Shown one piece after another: positions 52,192 to 59,993 of a stretch of 64,000 nt of DNA. The position numbers and the translations under genes are program-made. The stretch spans positions 2,790,001-2,854,000 of the forward strand of contig NZ_CP121252.1 in NCBI RefSeq assembly GCF_029637705.1. The letters are read 5' to 3'. The notes below the pieces were generated by a model, which did no database searches, had not been told where the DNA came from, and was given only the letters and a program-made list of their open reading frames with translations. Source of the DNA: Citricoccus muralis. Its GTDB lineage: Bacteria; Actinomycetota; Actinomycetes; Actinomycetales; Micrococcaceae. Numbering within the stretch: the stretch's first letter is position 1; each line of letters starts with the position of its first letter.

Positions 52192-52662
52192 GGTAAACTC
52201 ACCGGGCCACCCAAAATGCGTACTAAAAATATTGACCTGATTATCATCGATGAATCCGAACGCCTGCGTCCCAGCGCTCTCGAATACCTCCGAGATCGCT
52301 ACGACCGCACCAATATCGGGCTGATCCTGATTGGTATGCCCGGCATCGAAAAACAGTTCAGCCACTACCCCCAGCTCTACAGCCGGGTCGGCTTCGCCCA
52401 CGAATACCGACCCTTGGCCGAGGAAGAACTGCGCTTTGTCCTTGAACGACGCTGGCGCAAACTCGGTCAAACCCTTGACCCCGAGGACTACACCGACGCC
52501 CAAGCCATCGCCGCGATCGCCCGCATCACCCGGGGCAACTTCCGCCTCGTCGATCGACTCTTCACCCAAATTGAACGCGTCATGAAGATTAACGAGCTGC
52601 GCACCATCACCGACGACGTCATTGAAGCAGCCCGATCAATTCTGGTGGTTGGCCTGACCTGA
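52192..52662 (+). pseudogene. TnsC/TniB-like AAA ATPase, C-terminal stub
   Basis: The frame comes directly out of the ISL3 end (GKLTGPPK) and reads through MRTKNIDLIIIDESERLRP to the stop at 52662. The Walker B Asp-Glu is in LIIIDESERL and sensor I in GLILIGMPGIEKQFSHYPQL. A helical lid follows with RVGFAHEYRPLAEEELRF and ITRGNFRLVDRLFTQIERV. The Walker A half is missing, removed with the rest of the transposition genes. The stop is 50 bp from the element's right end, the usual place of the last transposition gene. MuB/IstB relatives are alternatives. Confidence 0.75.
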
Positions 52663-52663
52663 A

Positions 52664-52712
52664 GCCGCCAAATAAAGCTGCGAAATCCCGCCAAACGAAG
52701 TTAACAGTCACA
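52664..52712 (-). repeat. Right terminal inverted repeat
   Basis: Reading inward from 52712 it starts TGTGACTGTTAACTTCGTTT and matches 45 of 49 positions of the left end. It includes two 12-bp near-copies, CTTCGTTTGGCG and CTTTATTTGGCG, at the same 23-bp spacing. Confidence 0.88.
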
Positions 52713-52722
52713 CCGAGAAGGG
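52713..52722. repeat. Right 10-bp direct repeat (target duplication)
   Basis: CCGAGAAGGG, identical to 25934-25943. Confidence 0.85.
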
Positions 52723-52986
52723 TCCGTTCAACGACATCGCGCTTTCTGGTGCAAACCCGTCGGCATGGACACCAGCCAAGACCAGCAGGATGCCCAGAGC
52801 GAGCAACACCGATCCGAGCACAACGCTGCCGGCAGATCCGAAGGCATCCCCGGCGCCACATGTAACGCTTTCACAATGATTGACATTCACAAACAGTTCT
52901 AGTTGGATGGCTCTGTGACCCAGACCACCAAGGAGCTGAAGCCATGAGCACTTCCGCAGCGCACCCCACGTCGACGTCGTCGGCAA
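52723..52986 (-). pseudogene. 5' part of the small membrane-protein gene split by the transposon
   Basis: Encodes GAGDAFGSAGSVVLGSVLLA, then a hydrophobic LGILLVLAG and HADGFAPESAMSLNGPFSV, breaking off at the transposon. It fits in frame onto 25845-25943. The start codon is unclear: the frame is open to 52986, but that part overlaps the divergent transporter gene; a GTG near 52895 is possible. Confidence 0.45.
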
Positions 52987-54314
52987 CGGCCGCGATTGAT
53001 CACCTCGACCCGGGCCAGAAAAGGCGCGAATCTCGTCGCGTGATTTTGTCCAGCTACCTGGGCTCGACCATCGAGTTCTACGACTTCTTGCTCTACGCTT
53101 CAGCCTCGGCGCTGGTGTTCCCGTACATCTTCTTCACCGGCCTAGACCCGCTGGCCGCGACGATCGCCTCGTACGGCACCTTTGCCGCTGGCTACCTGGC
53201 GCGGCCCTTGGGCGGGGCGATTTTCGGCCACTTCGGCGACAAGCTGGGCCGCAAGAAAATGCTCGTGCTCTCCATGTTCATCATGGGCGGGGCGTCCACG
53301 CTGATCGGCCTCGTGCCACCGGCCGAGCTGATCGGCTCCTGGGGTGCCGTGATTCTGGTACTGCTACGCATGGGCCAGGGTATCGCCGTCGGCGGTGAAT
53401 GGGGTGGCGCTGCGCTGATGGCGCTGGAGCACTCCGAGAAGGGTCGGCGCGGATTTGCGGCGTCGTTTACCAACGCTGGCGCACCCAGCGGTGCGGCTCT
53501 GGGCACCTTCGTGCTCGGCACCTTCGCCGCCGTGCTGCCGCAGGACCAGTTCCTCGCGTGGGGCTGGCGCGTGCCGTTCCTGCTGTCGTTCGTGTTGCTG
53601 ATCATCGGCATGATCGTGCGCTCGAAGATCTCCGAATCGCCGATTTTCACCGCGGCCATGGAGCAGGCGGACCAGCAGAAGAAGGAGAAGCCGAAGCTAC
53701 CGATCTTGCAGGTGCTGCGCCGCCCGAAGGCGCTGCTGCTGACCATGTTCGCCGGCGCCTCCGGCTTCGGACTGCAGGTGCTGCTCTCCACCTTCTCGGT
53801 CAGCTACGCCACCGACTACGGCGCCGAGCGCTCCCACGTGCTCTACGCCTTCGCGATCGCCTCGGTCGCCTCGATCTTCTTCGTCGTCTTCTTTGCCCAT
53901 ATTTCCGACAAGGTGGGACGCCGCCCGGTCATGCTCGTGGGCCTGGTGCTGTTCGTAGCGTTCTTGTACCCGATGTTCGGGCTGCTGCGGTCGGGCAGCT
54001 GGGTGCTGATTCTGCTGGCGTTCACCATTGCGCTGGCCCTGCACGCGGTGATCTACGGCCCGCTGGCCGCGTTTATTTCGGAGCAGTTCGGGACCGGAGC
54101 ACGCTACACGGGCGCTTCGCTGGGCTACCAGTTCGCCACCCTGATCGGTGCGGGTTTCACCCCCACCATCCTGGCCTCGCTGTACGCCTCCACCGGGGGC
54201 GTCTCGGTGACGCCGGTGATCTGGTTCCTGGCCGGGATGGCGGTGGTCTCCGCCGTCGCGATCATCCTGACCCGGGAGTCTAAGAACCTGGATCTGGAGA
54301 CCCACGAACACTGA
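52944..54314 (+). CDS. MHS-family MFS transporter
   Basis: A 456-residue metabolite:H+ symporter (ShiA/ProP/KgtP group). Twelve hydrophobic segments are visible with the MHS marks SSYLGSTIEFYDFLLYAS, the A-motif HFGDKLGRKKMLVLSMF, GQGIAVGGEWGGAALMALEH and the second-half HISDKVGRRPVMLVG. Before the transposon inserted it lay about 1.1 kb from hpaI on the same strand, so uptake of 4-hydroxyphenylacetate or homoprotocatechuate is a reasonable guess. No TCGTATACGA operator precedes it. A perfect terminator follows. Confidence 0.9.
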   Translation: MSTSAAHPTSTSSATAAIDHLDPGQKRRESRRVILSSYLGSTIEFYDFLLYASASALVFPYIFFTGLDPLAATIASYGTFAAGYLARPLGGAIFGHFGDKLGRKKMLVLSMFIMGGASTLIGLVPPAELIGSWGAVILVLLRMGQGIAVGGEWGGAALMALEHSEKGRRGFAASFTNAGAPSGAALGTFVLGTFAAVLPQDQFLAWGWRVPFLLSFVLLIIGMIVRSKISESPIFTAAMEQADQQKKEKPKLPILQVLRRPKALLLTMFAGASGFGLQVLLSTFSVSYATDYGAERSHVLYAFAIASVASIFFVVFFAHISDKVGRRPVMLVGLVLFVAFLYPMFGLLRSGSWVLILLAFTIALALHAVIYGPLAAFISEQFGTGARYTGASLGYQFATLIGAGFTPTILASLYASTGGVSVTPVIWFLAGMAVVSAVAIILTRESKNLDLETHEH

Positions 54315-54325
54315 GTCAGCACAGC

Positions 54326-54377
54326 AAACAGCACCGCGGTGGAGCCCTTCACTGGAACCCCACCGCGGTGCTGTTTT
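54326..54377 (+). terminator. Intrinsic terminator after the MHS transporter
   Basis: 17-bp stem AAACAGCACCGCGGTGG / CCACCGCGGTGCTGTTT ending in TTTT. Confidence 0.88.
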
Positions 54378-54421
54378 AGTCACTTCTTGAGTGACGTGCG
54401 TTGAGTTAGTTGAGCTAGCGG

Positions 54422-56665
54422 TCAGCTCACCCGACGGCGACGACGGGCCCGCAACAAGAGCACGAGCGGGATAGCCAGGAGCGCCAGCGGCACCAGGAGC
54501 AACAGACCGGACGGGGATTCCGTCACCGACGCGGCCCGAGTGGAGCCCTCGAGGCGCTCGGTGCCCGAGGCCAGCTCGGTCGATCCGCTCGCGAGCCGGG
54601 TGGTCCCGTCGGCGAGAGCCTGGTTGCCTTCAGCGAGTTCATCGGCTCCGGCATGGAGCCGCGTCGTCCCCTCTCCGAGATCACCGGCGCCGGTGTCGAG
54701 CTTCTTCAGGCCGTCTTCGAGCTTGCCGGAGCCTTCGGCGAGCCGGTCGGCACCGTCCTGGAGCTGCAGCGCGCCCTCGAAGAGCTGTGCATTGCCGTTC
54801 TGCAGTTCGCTGGCGCCATCGCGCAGCTTGAGCGCTCCGGCAGCCGCGTCGTCGGCACCCTTCTTCAGGTCCGGGGTCTTGGACGCGAGCTCGGAAGTAC
54901 CGGACCGCAGCGTGCCAGCACCTTCGGCGATGGCGCCGTTGCCTTCGGCGAGTTCGTGAGCGCCCGCGGTCAAGCGTCCCGTACCGGCTTGCAGCTCGTC
55001 CGCACCTGCCACCAGGGCACCCGAGCCGTTCTTCAGCTCGCCGGTACCCGCCTTGAGCTGGGTTGCACCGTCGGCAAGGCGACCTGCGCCCTGGGCCAGC
55101 TGGTCGGTGCCGGCGACGAGTTGGCCCGCGCCACGACCCAACGCACCGGTGCCTTCCCGCAGTTTGCCTGCGCCGCTGGCCAGTTCACCGTTACCCTCAG
55201 CAAGCTGGGTTGAAGCCTCAGCCAGCTGCGCGGTGCCGGCCAGCAGGCCCGGGTTCTCGTCGCCGTCGCCGACGAATCCTGCCTGGATCTGAGCCAGACC
55301 GGCATCGAGCGCGCCTGCACCCTCGGCGGCTTCCGCACCGCCAGCATTGAGCTCCTTCAGCCCTGCCGACAGGTCGCCTGAACCGGCTTCGAGACGAGCG
55401 GCCCCGGCGTCGACCTCTTCCAGGCCAGCGGCGAGCTGAGAGGTTCCGTCCTGCAACTGCTCGCTACCTGCGGCGAGCTGTGCGGCACCGTCAGCGACCT
55501 GGCCTGCACCGCTGTTCAGCTCCTCGAGCTGAGCGAGGAGCATGCCCACCGGAACGGCCGGGTTGTCTTTGGCGAACTGCAAGAGCTCCGCCGTACCATC
55601 GCTGACCTGAGCCGCACCGTCGCTGAGTCGCTGAGCCCCCGGACCGGCCTCGGCCGCACCGGCAGCGAGCTGGCGCGCGCCATCGAGGGCGGCCGCGGTG
55701 CCGGCCTTGAGTTCTGTCGACCCGGAAGCAAGCTCGTCTGCACCGGTGGAAGCCTGTCCGATTCCGGCCGACAACGTATCGAGGCCTTCCTTCAGGTCAC
55801 CGGAACCCGTCTTGGCGGAATCCACACCGGCGCCGAGCTGCTGCGCGCCGTCGTTGACCTGGGCGGCACCGCCGGCAAGGGTGCCAGCACCCTCGGCAGC
55901 GGCCTGCGCACCTTCGGCCAGGCTTGCGGCACCGGCGTCAACCTGCGATACACCGTCCGCGAGTCGGCCAGCGCCGTCCTTGAGTTCACCGGCCCCGGCA
56001 CCCAGTTCCTGTCCGCCGTCAGCGAGAGACTTAGCCCCGGCGTCGACCTGGCCAACACCCTCATCGAGCCGACCCGCGCCGTTCGCGAGGACGCCTACGC
56101 CCTCGCCGAGCTCGGCTGCTCCGGCACCCAGCTGGTTCGCACCCTCGTGAGCCGAGGTAGCACCGGTCACCAGTCGACCGGCCCCGTCGTCGAGCTTCTT
56201 CGCGGCAACATCTGCACGTCCCGCACCGTCGGCAACCTTCGCCACGCCCGTACCGAGTGCCTGGCCGCCTTCGGCGAGCGCCGCGGCACCCTCCGCTGCG
56301 CGACCCGCTCCATCAGACAGCGACGTTGATCCCTCGGCAAGAGCTTCCGCACCCGCAGTCACGCTTTGAGATCCGCGGTGCGCAGTGCTCGTGCCGTCCT
56401 TGAGGTCGGCGGCTCCGTCATTCAGGTCGGAGGCGCCCTGGGCCAGCTCGGATGCACCCTCAGCGGCCCGGCCGGCTCCGTCGTCGAGTTCACTGATGCC
56501 ATCCTTGGCCTGACCCATCCCCTCGTTCAGCTGGGCGGCTCCCTTGGATACCTGGCCACTGAACAAGGCGAAGAGGGCAAGGCCTGCGATGAGGAATAAG
56601 GCTAGGAGCACGGTGATGACGGTATGCATCAACCCTTGCTGCCGTGCGGCATGGTGTGCGTTCAT
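54422..56665 (-). CDS. Large membrane protein with glycine-anchored heptad repeats
   Basis: The 747-residue protein has one membrane segment near each end (VITVLLALFLIAGLALFALF, about residues 16-35, and LLLLVPLALLAIPLVLLLRA before the basic tail). About 640 residues between them are built from near-continuous 7-residue units of the form [A/G]-x-x-L-x-x-G, for example GAGRLADG, GATQLKAG, GTSELASK. The same pattern fills the extracytoplasmic part of YhgE/Pip-type proteins and MmpL-associated proteins. It should form a long rod or coiled structure outside the membrane. Low Cys, Trp and Tyr content is striking. It is a single gene; function unknown. Confidence 0.75.
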   Translation of the reverse strand: MNAHHAARQQGLMHTVITVLLALFLIAGLALFALFSGQVSKGAAQLNEGMGQAKDGISELDDGAGRAAEGASELAQGASDLNDGAADLKDGTSTAHRGSQSVTAGAEALAEGSTSLSDGAGRAAEGAAALAEGGQALGTGVAKVADGAGRADVAAKKLDDGAGRLVTGATSAHEGANQLGAGAAELGEGVGVLANGAGRLDEGVGQVDAGAKSLADGGQELGAGAGELKDGAGRLADGVSQVDAGAASLAEGAQAAAEGAGTLAGGAAQVNDGAQQLGAGVDSAKTGSGDLKEGLDTLSAGIGQASTGADELASGSTELKAGTAAALDGARQLAAGAAEAGPGAQRLSDGAAQVSDGTAELLQFAKDNPAVPVGMLLAQLEELNSGAGQVADGAAQLAAGSEQLQDGTSQLAAGLEEVDAGAARLEAGSGDLSAGLKELNAGGAEAAEGAGALDAGLAQIQAGFVGDGDENPGLLAGTAQLAEASTQLAEGNGELASGAGKLREGTGALGRGAGQLVAGTDQLAQGAGRLADGATQLKAGTGELKNGSGALVAGADELQAGTGRLTAGAHELAEGNGAIAEGAGTLRSGTSELASKTPDLKKGADDAAAGALKLRDGASELQNGNAQLFEGALQLQDGADRLAEGSGKLEDGLKKLDTGAGDLGEGTTRLHAGADELAEGNQALADGTTRLASGSTELASGTERLEGSTRAASVTESPSGLLLLVPLALLAIPLVLLLRARRRRRVS

Positions 56666-56824
56666 GAGATTCCTAAAGAAAGTCGGACAGCGACGACCGG
56701 CAACACGAAAGTGACGCCCGCCACAGGTCGGTGTGACCTGGGTTACATCTAACCTTCTCTCGAGTAACTTAGCAACTCCGCGATCGGACTTTCTTGGAAA
56801 CGGTGATTCTCCGTGACCTCGAAC

Positions 56825-57436
56825 TCAGTATTTTTCGTGGATGCTGTACTCCTCGCCGAGGGCAAAGCACGGGCTCCAGGCGTTGACGTTGAGCAGCGGG
56901 TCGCCGTCGCGGTCAGAGCGGGCGCGGATGGTGATGAGGTAACCGTCGTCAGTGGTGAGGCTGCGGCTGGCCTGCTCCTCACCGTTGACGGTGACGGTGC
57001 GTTCGGAGGCAGCCCAGCCTTCGTCCTGTTCCAGTGCGTCCAGCAGGCCCTCGGCCAGGGCCTCCCCGTCGGCGTCGTCGGTCAACCGCAGCGAGGCCCC
57101 GGCTGGATAGGTGACCCCGCGTTCCTCGGTAGAGCTGGAACTGACATCACTGCCCAGCAGGTCCTCGCAGGTGATCAGACTGCGCTCTATTTCGCCCGGA
57201 CGCGGCAGGGGCTCAGCGTCATCGATCGCCTCGGCGGGCACCCGAGCCTGGATCTGTTCGAGTAACTCAACGCTGCCATCGCGCGCCTGCTGAGGGGTGA
57301 GCTGCGCCAGCTCTTCTGCCTCGTTCGGGCTGGATCCGATGCTGCAGCCGGCCAACACCAGTGCGGTCAGGCCCAGGACGAGCAGAGCACCCCCGGAATG
57401 TAGTGGGCGTCGACGTCGAGAACGGGGGAGGGACAT
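56825..57436 (-). CDS. Secreted lipoprotein of the DUF1023-hydrolase operon
   Basis: A 203-residue lipoprotein with Arg-rich n-region and lipobox LVLAGCSIGS near residue 31. The mature part has an acidic helix (NEAEELAQLTPQQARDGSVE), a CEDLLGSD cysteine and a second Cys in WSPCFALGEEYS near the end, which may pair. It resembles its upstream neighbour in layout (PRPGE, ALEQDEGW, TTDDGYLITI versus PRPGE, ELEQRPGW, APGGYAVSV), so the two are paralogues. It is last in a four-gene leftward operon. Confidence 0.7.
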   Translation of the reverse strand: MSLPRSRRRRPLHSGGALLVLGLTALVLAGCSIGSSPNEAEELAQLTPQQARDGSVELLEQIQARVPAEAIDDAEPLPRPGEIERSLITCEDLLGSDVSSSSTEERGVTYPAGASLRLTDDADGEALAEGLLDALEQDEGWAASERTVTVNGEEQASRSLTTDDGYLITIRARSDRDGDPLLNVNAWSPCFALGEEYSIHEKY

Positions 57437-57442
57437 GGCGGG

Positions 57443-57952
57443 TCAGTACTTTCGGTGCGGGGAAAAATCGACGGGCGGAGTGAATCCGGGGCTCAGCACG
57501 GAAACCCGGATGAATGGCTGCTGCGTCTCCGCACGCATCGGCAGCACCGAGACCGCGTAGCCGCCGGGGGCCGTGAGGATTCGCTGATCGCTCAGATGGG
57601 CGGAGGGCTGTGAGCGTTGCTGGGCGGACCAACCGGGGCGCTGTTCGAGCTCGTCGATGATCTCGGTGGCCAGGCGGTGGACGTCGGTGCCGGGGAGCAC
57701 CGCCACGGAGCCGCCGCCGGGGTATTGGTAGCGTCGGGCGCCCTGGGCTTCGGACCGGTTCTGGGGCCCGTCCAGCACATCGCCGGGCACCAGGGTGCGG
57801 GCCACTTCACCGGGGCGGGGCGGTTGCTGATCGGCTGCGGCTCGCACCGATTCCGGGACGAGCGCTAGCGCCTCAGCCACCAGCTCGAGCGCGGTGTTCC
57901 GCGCCTGCGGCAACGTGAGCGGCTCGCCGCCGGGGGGTTGCGACGTCGTCAT
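57443..57952 (-). CDS. Paralogue of the downstream lipoprotein, without a signal peptide
   Basis: A 169-residue protein from ATG 57952, which overlaps the hydrolase stop (ATGA); the frame is open further upstream only inside the hydrolase gene. It shares PRPGEVARTLVPGDVLDGPQ, YPGGGSVAVLPGTDVHRLA, ELEQRPGW and a final SPHRKY with the lipoprotein downstream (SIHEKY). It has no lipobox and no hydrophobic leader, so it seems to be a cytoplasmic version of the same fold. Function unknown. Confidence 0.68.
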   Translation of the reverse strand: MTTSQPPGGEPLTLPQARNTALELVAEALALVPESVRAAADQQPPRPGEVARTLVPGDVLDGPQNRSEAQGARRYQYPGGGSVAVLPGTDVHRLATEIIDELEQRPGWSAQQRSQPSAHLSDQRILTAPGGYAVSVLPMRAETQQPFIRVSVLSPGFTPPVDFSPHRKY

Positions 57953-59607
57953 CAGTTCATCGCCTCCAGATAGATCTGATCGAGCACTTCCTGGTTCGTG
58001 GCCGGGCCCTGCTGCATGCGCGTGTGGTGTTCTACTCCGCGGGGGAAGATCCAGAAGCGGTTCGGTTCCCCCTCGAAATGGTGCTGTTCGAAAGTATCGG
58101 TCATCTGGTGCGGCGTGTTGGACTTGGCCACGTCCACGGCGTTGATGGCGTCCCAACCGTACTGCATATGATCGTATTCGGTGGTGGGGTTCGCTTCCCA
58201 GTCGTTCACGGTGTAGGAGCCGGCCAGCGAGATGACGTTGTCATAGTGCGATCCGGCTTGTTCCGCCCCGGAGAGCACGGTCATCCCCGCACTGTGCCCG
58301 GTGCCGGTGGTTTCGGCGTCGCGGAAACTGTTCTCGAGTCCCGCGGCGTCGGTGAAGCTGTGCACCCGGTCGCCGAGCTCCTGCATGCTGTTGCTGCTGA
58401 TATTGCTGCGCTCGCCCGTCCAGGTCACCCACGGGCCATCTTTGACGGCGAACCCGACGACGTTTTGCCCGTCCTCGGCGCCGGTTTCCACCATGTACTG
58501 CGGAATGTTCTGCACCGAACCGTCCACGAAACTCTCCCAGGTGGTGGAGGTGCCTGGCACATGTGTGATGACCTCGTCGGCGGGTTGGGTGAGATCCCCC
58601 ATCACCTGGATGATCCGGTCGTTGTCGCGGTCGAAAAGCACTGCGCCACTACCCGGGGCCAGCAGACTGTTCAGGTACTCGCGCTCGGGGATGAGTTCGT
58701 CGAGGCGCTCCTCCAGATCGTTTTTCGTGTTGACGTGCTCGTACGCGTCGGCCCGGTTGGTGATCGTGGTGAGATCCAGTTCGTCCAGTTGCTGCTGGAT
58801 GTCCTCGATCTCGATGTCGATCTCCCCCACCGTTTCGTCGATGGTGATGCTATTTGCGGTGACCCGGTCTTGGAAGGGGATCCCGTCGAGGTTGCCGAGC
58901 ACCTCGGGATGCTCCTCGAGCAAGCGCTGCTGGGTGGTGGCGTCCAGACTGTCCCAGACCCCGCGCACCTCGGCTGCCGTGCCCGCGTCAGTGAGCAGAC
59001 TCAGATCCGGTAGCTGGTTCGGGGTGAGCTGAGAGGTCTCGACGGCGGTGTCGCTGGCGTTGCCGTCGGCCAAAGAGTCCAGCGCGGTGACCAGGTCTGT
59101 GTCGACGTCGTCGGCGGTGCCCAGCAGCCGTTCGATCCGCTCTTCCAGCGAGATGCGATGGCTGATGGCGATCGTCAGTGCCGGGGTGTGTTCCACCGGC
59201 ATCGAGTAGCCGTACTCTTCGGACATCCGCTCACTCTGCTCGCGTGCCCGGGCGAAGGTCGACTCGGCGATGGATACTCGTCCGTCGTCGTGCAGCACGA
59301 GGCCCTGGTCGGTGGCACTCGCATAGCATTCGCGCACGTGCTGCTCGATCTCCCCAACCCCCTGGCTGGCCACCAGCAGTGCGGTCACCCCGTCGCTGAG
59401 CAGCGCCTCGATCAGGTCGGAATCGGCGCGCAGCTCGGTCAGCCGGGTGCGCAGCGCCGTGGCCGTCTCCCCGGTCGAGGCGATGCTTCCGGCCATGCGA
59501 AACAGGTCCTGGCCTGCGGTTTCGGCTGTTCCTTCGCGCAGAAGAAATTCGTCGTACGCTCGCAGCAGTGGCTCGGCGTTCCAGCGGCGCACGTCTTCCC
59601 ACCTCAT
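57952..59607 (-). CDS. DUF1023-like alpha/beta hydrolase with long helical N-terminus
   Basis: The 551-residue protein has a helical region (about 1-330: ELRADSDLIEALLSDG, then repeated acidic helices such as IDETVGEIDIEIEDIQQQLD and DLEERLDELIPE). A C-terminal alpha/beta hydrolase domain follows (about 335-500). It contains ITHVPGTSTTWESFVDG, the nucleophile elbow TGTGHSAGMTVL and VISLAGSYTVND, as in DUF1023 hydrolases; a late His lies in RGVEHHTRM. DUF1023 proteins often follow WXG100-like partners in Actinobacteria. It overlaps the genes on both sides by 4 bp. The substrate is unknown. Confidence 0.75.
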   Translation of the reverse strand: MRWEDVRRWNAEPLLRAYDEFLLREGTAETAGQDLFRMAGSIASTGETATALRTRLTELRADSDLIEALLSDGVTALLVASQGVGEIEQHVRECYASATDQGLVLHDDGRVSIAESTFARAREQSERMSEEYGYSMPVEHTPALTIAISHRISLEERIERLLGTADDVDTDLVTALDSLADGNASDTAVETSQLTPNQLPDLSLLTDAGTAAEVRGVWDSLDATTQQRLLEEHPEVLGNLDGIPFQDRVTANSITIDETVGEIDIEIEDIQQQLDELDLTTITNRADAYEHVNTKNDLEERLDELIPEREYLNSLLAPGSGAVLFDRDNDRIIQVMGDLTQPADEVITHVPGTSTTWESFVDGSVQNIPQYMVETGAEDGQNVVGFAVKDGPWVTWTGERSNISSNSMQELGDRVHSFTDAAGLENSFRDAETTGTGHSAGMTVLSGAEQAGSHYDNVISLAGSYTVNDWEANPTTEYDHMQYGWDAINAVDVAKSNTPHQMTDTFEQHHFEGEPNRFWIFPRGVEHHTRMQQGPATNQEVLDQIYLEAMN

Positions 59608-59927
59608 GGGGTGGGCCCCGTTCCCACCCCAGGGAACAGCCGGGTCACACCGGCCTGGTCCTGGCTGAGCAAGTCAACCTCGGCGAACTCTGCGTTGCCT
59701 GCGGTCTCTGTGACCCCCTCCGCCAGTGCGGAAACCGCCTCGTTGACGGCGGTCAAGGCCTGGCTGTAGCTGGTGCGGGCCCGCGATCCGGGCATGGCCG
59801 TGCTGACCGCGCCGTCCACGCCCACCAGGGCACCGTCGGATTCGAGATCCGCGGCAATCAGCCCGGCACGTCCGGCCACCGTGCTGAGCTCTCCGTCCTC
59901 GAGCGAGAGATTCTCCACCGGGGGCAT
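59604..59927 (-). CDS. Small helical WXG100-like protein
   Basis: A 107-residue protein from ATG 59927 (AGGAGGG before it). It is predicted mostly helical: ELSTVAGRAGLIAADLESDG, a break, then YSQALTAVNEAVSALAEGVT and a tail. There is no strict WXG motif, but size, helical hairpin form and position directly upstream of a large multi-domain protein fit WXG100-like or DUF6507-type partners. Its stop overlaps the hydrolase start (ATGA). It is first gene of the operon and divergent from selO. Confidence 0.6.
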   Translation of the reverse strand: MPPVENLSLEDGELSTVAGRAGLIAADLESDGALVGVDGAVSTAMPGSRARTSYSQALTAVNEAVSALAEGVTETAGNAEFAEVDLLSQDQAGVTRLFPGVGTGPTP

Positions 59928-59993
59928 CGACCCTCCTCTGTATACCGTTCCCGGTGTGAGTCTAGCGGTTGACCGCGGGTCTACGATGGCCTT

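Larger units (their letters stand above)
25944..52712. mobile_element. TnsABC-type transposon carrying copper, sulfur and thiol-redox cargo
   Basis: A 26,769-bp element bounded by 49-bp inverted repeats beginning TGTGACTGTTAAC and flanked by identical 10-bp direct repeats, so it probably inserted as one unit. A TnsA-like endonuclease gene (truncated) starts 219 bp from the left end. A TnsC/TniB-like ATPase gene (lacking its N-terminus) ends 50 bp from the right end; both point right. The DDE transposase gene and the adjoining gene parts are missing. The interior holds the cargo plus IS3 (three), IS30 and ISL3 elements. It inserted between hpaI and an MHS transporter. As it stands it cannot encode its own transposition. 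Confidence 0.85.

Noticed and set aside
54653-55213. Plus-strand frames within the heptad-repeat gene
   Set aside because: They arise from the repeated codons of the minus-strand gene and have no start signal.
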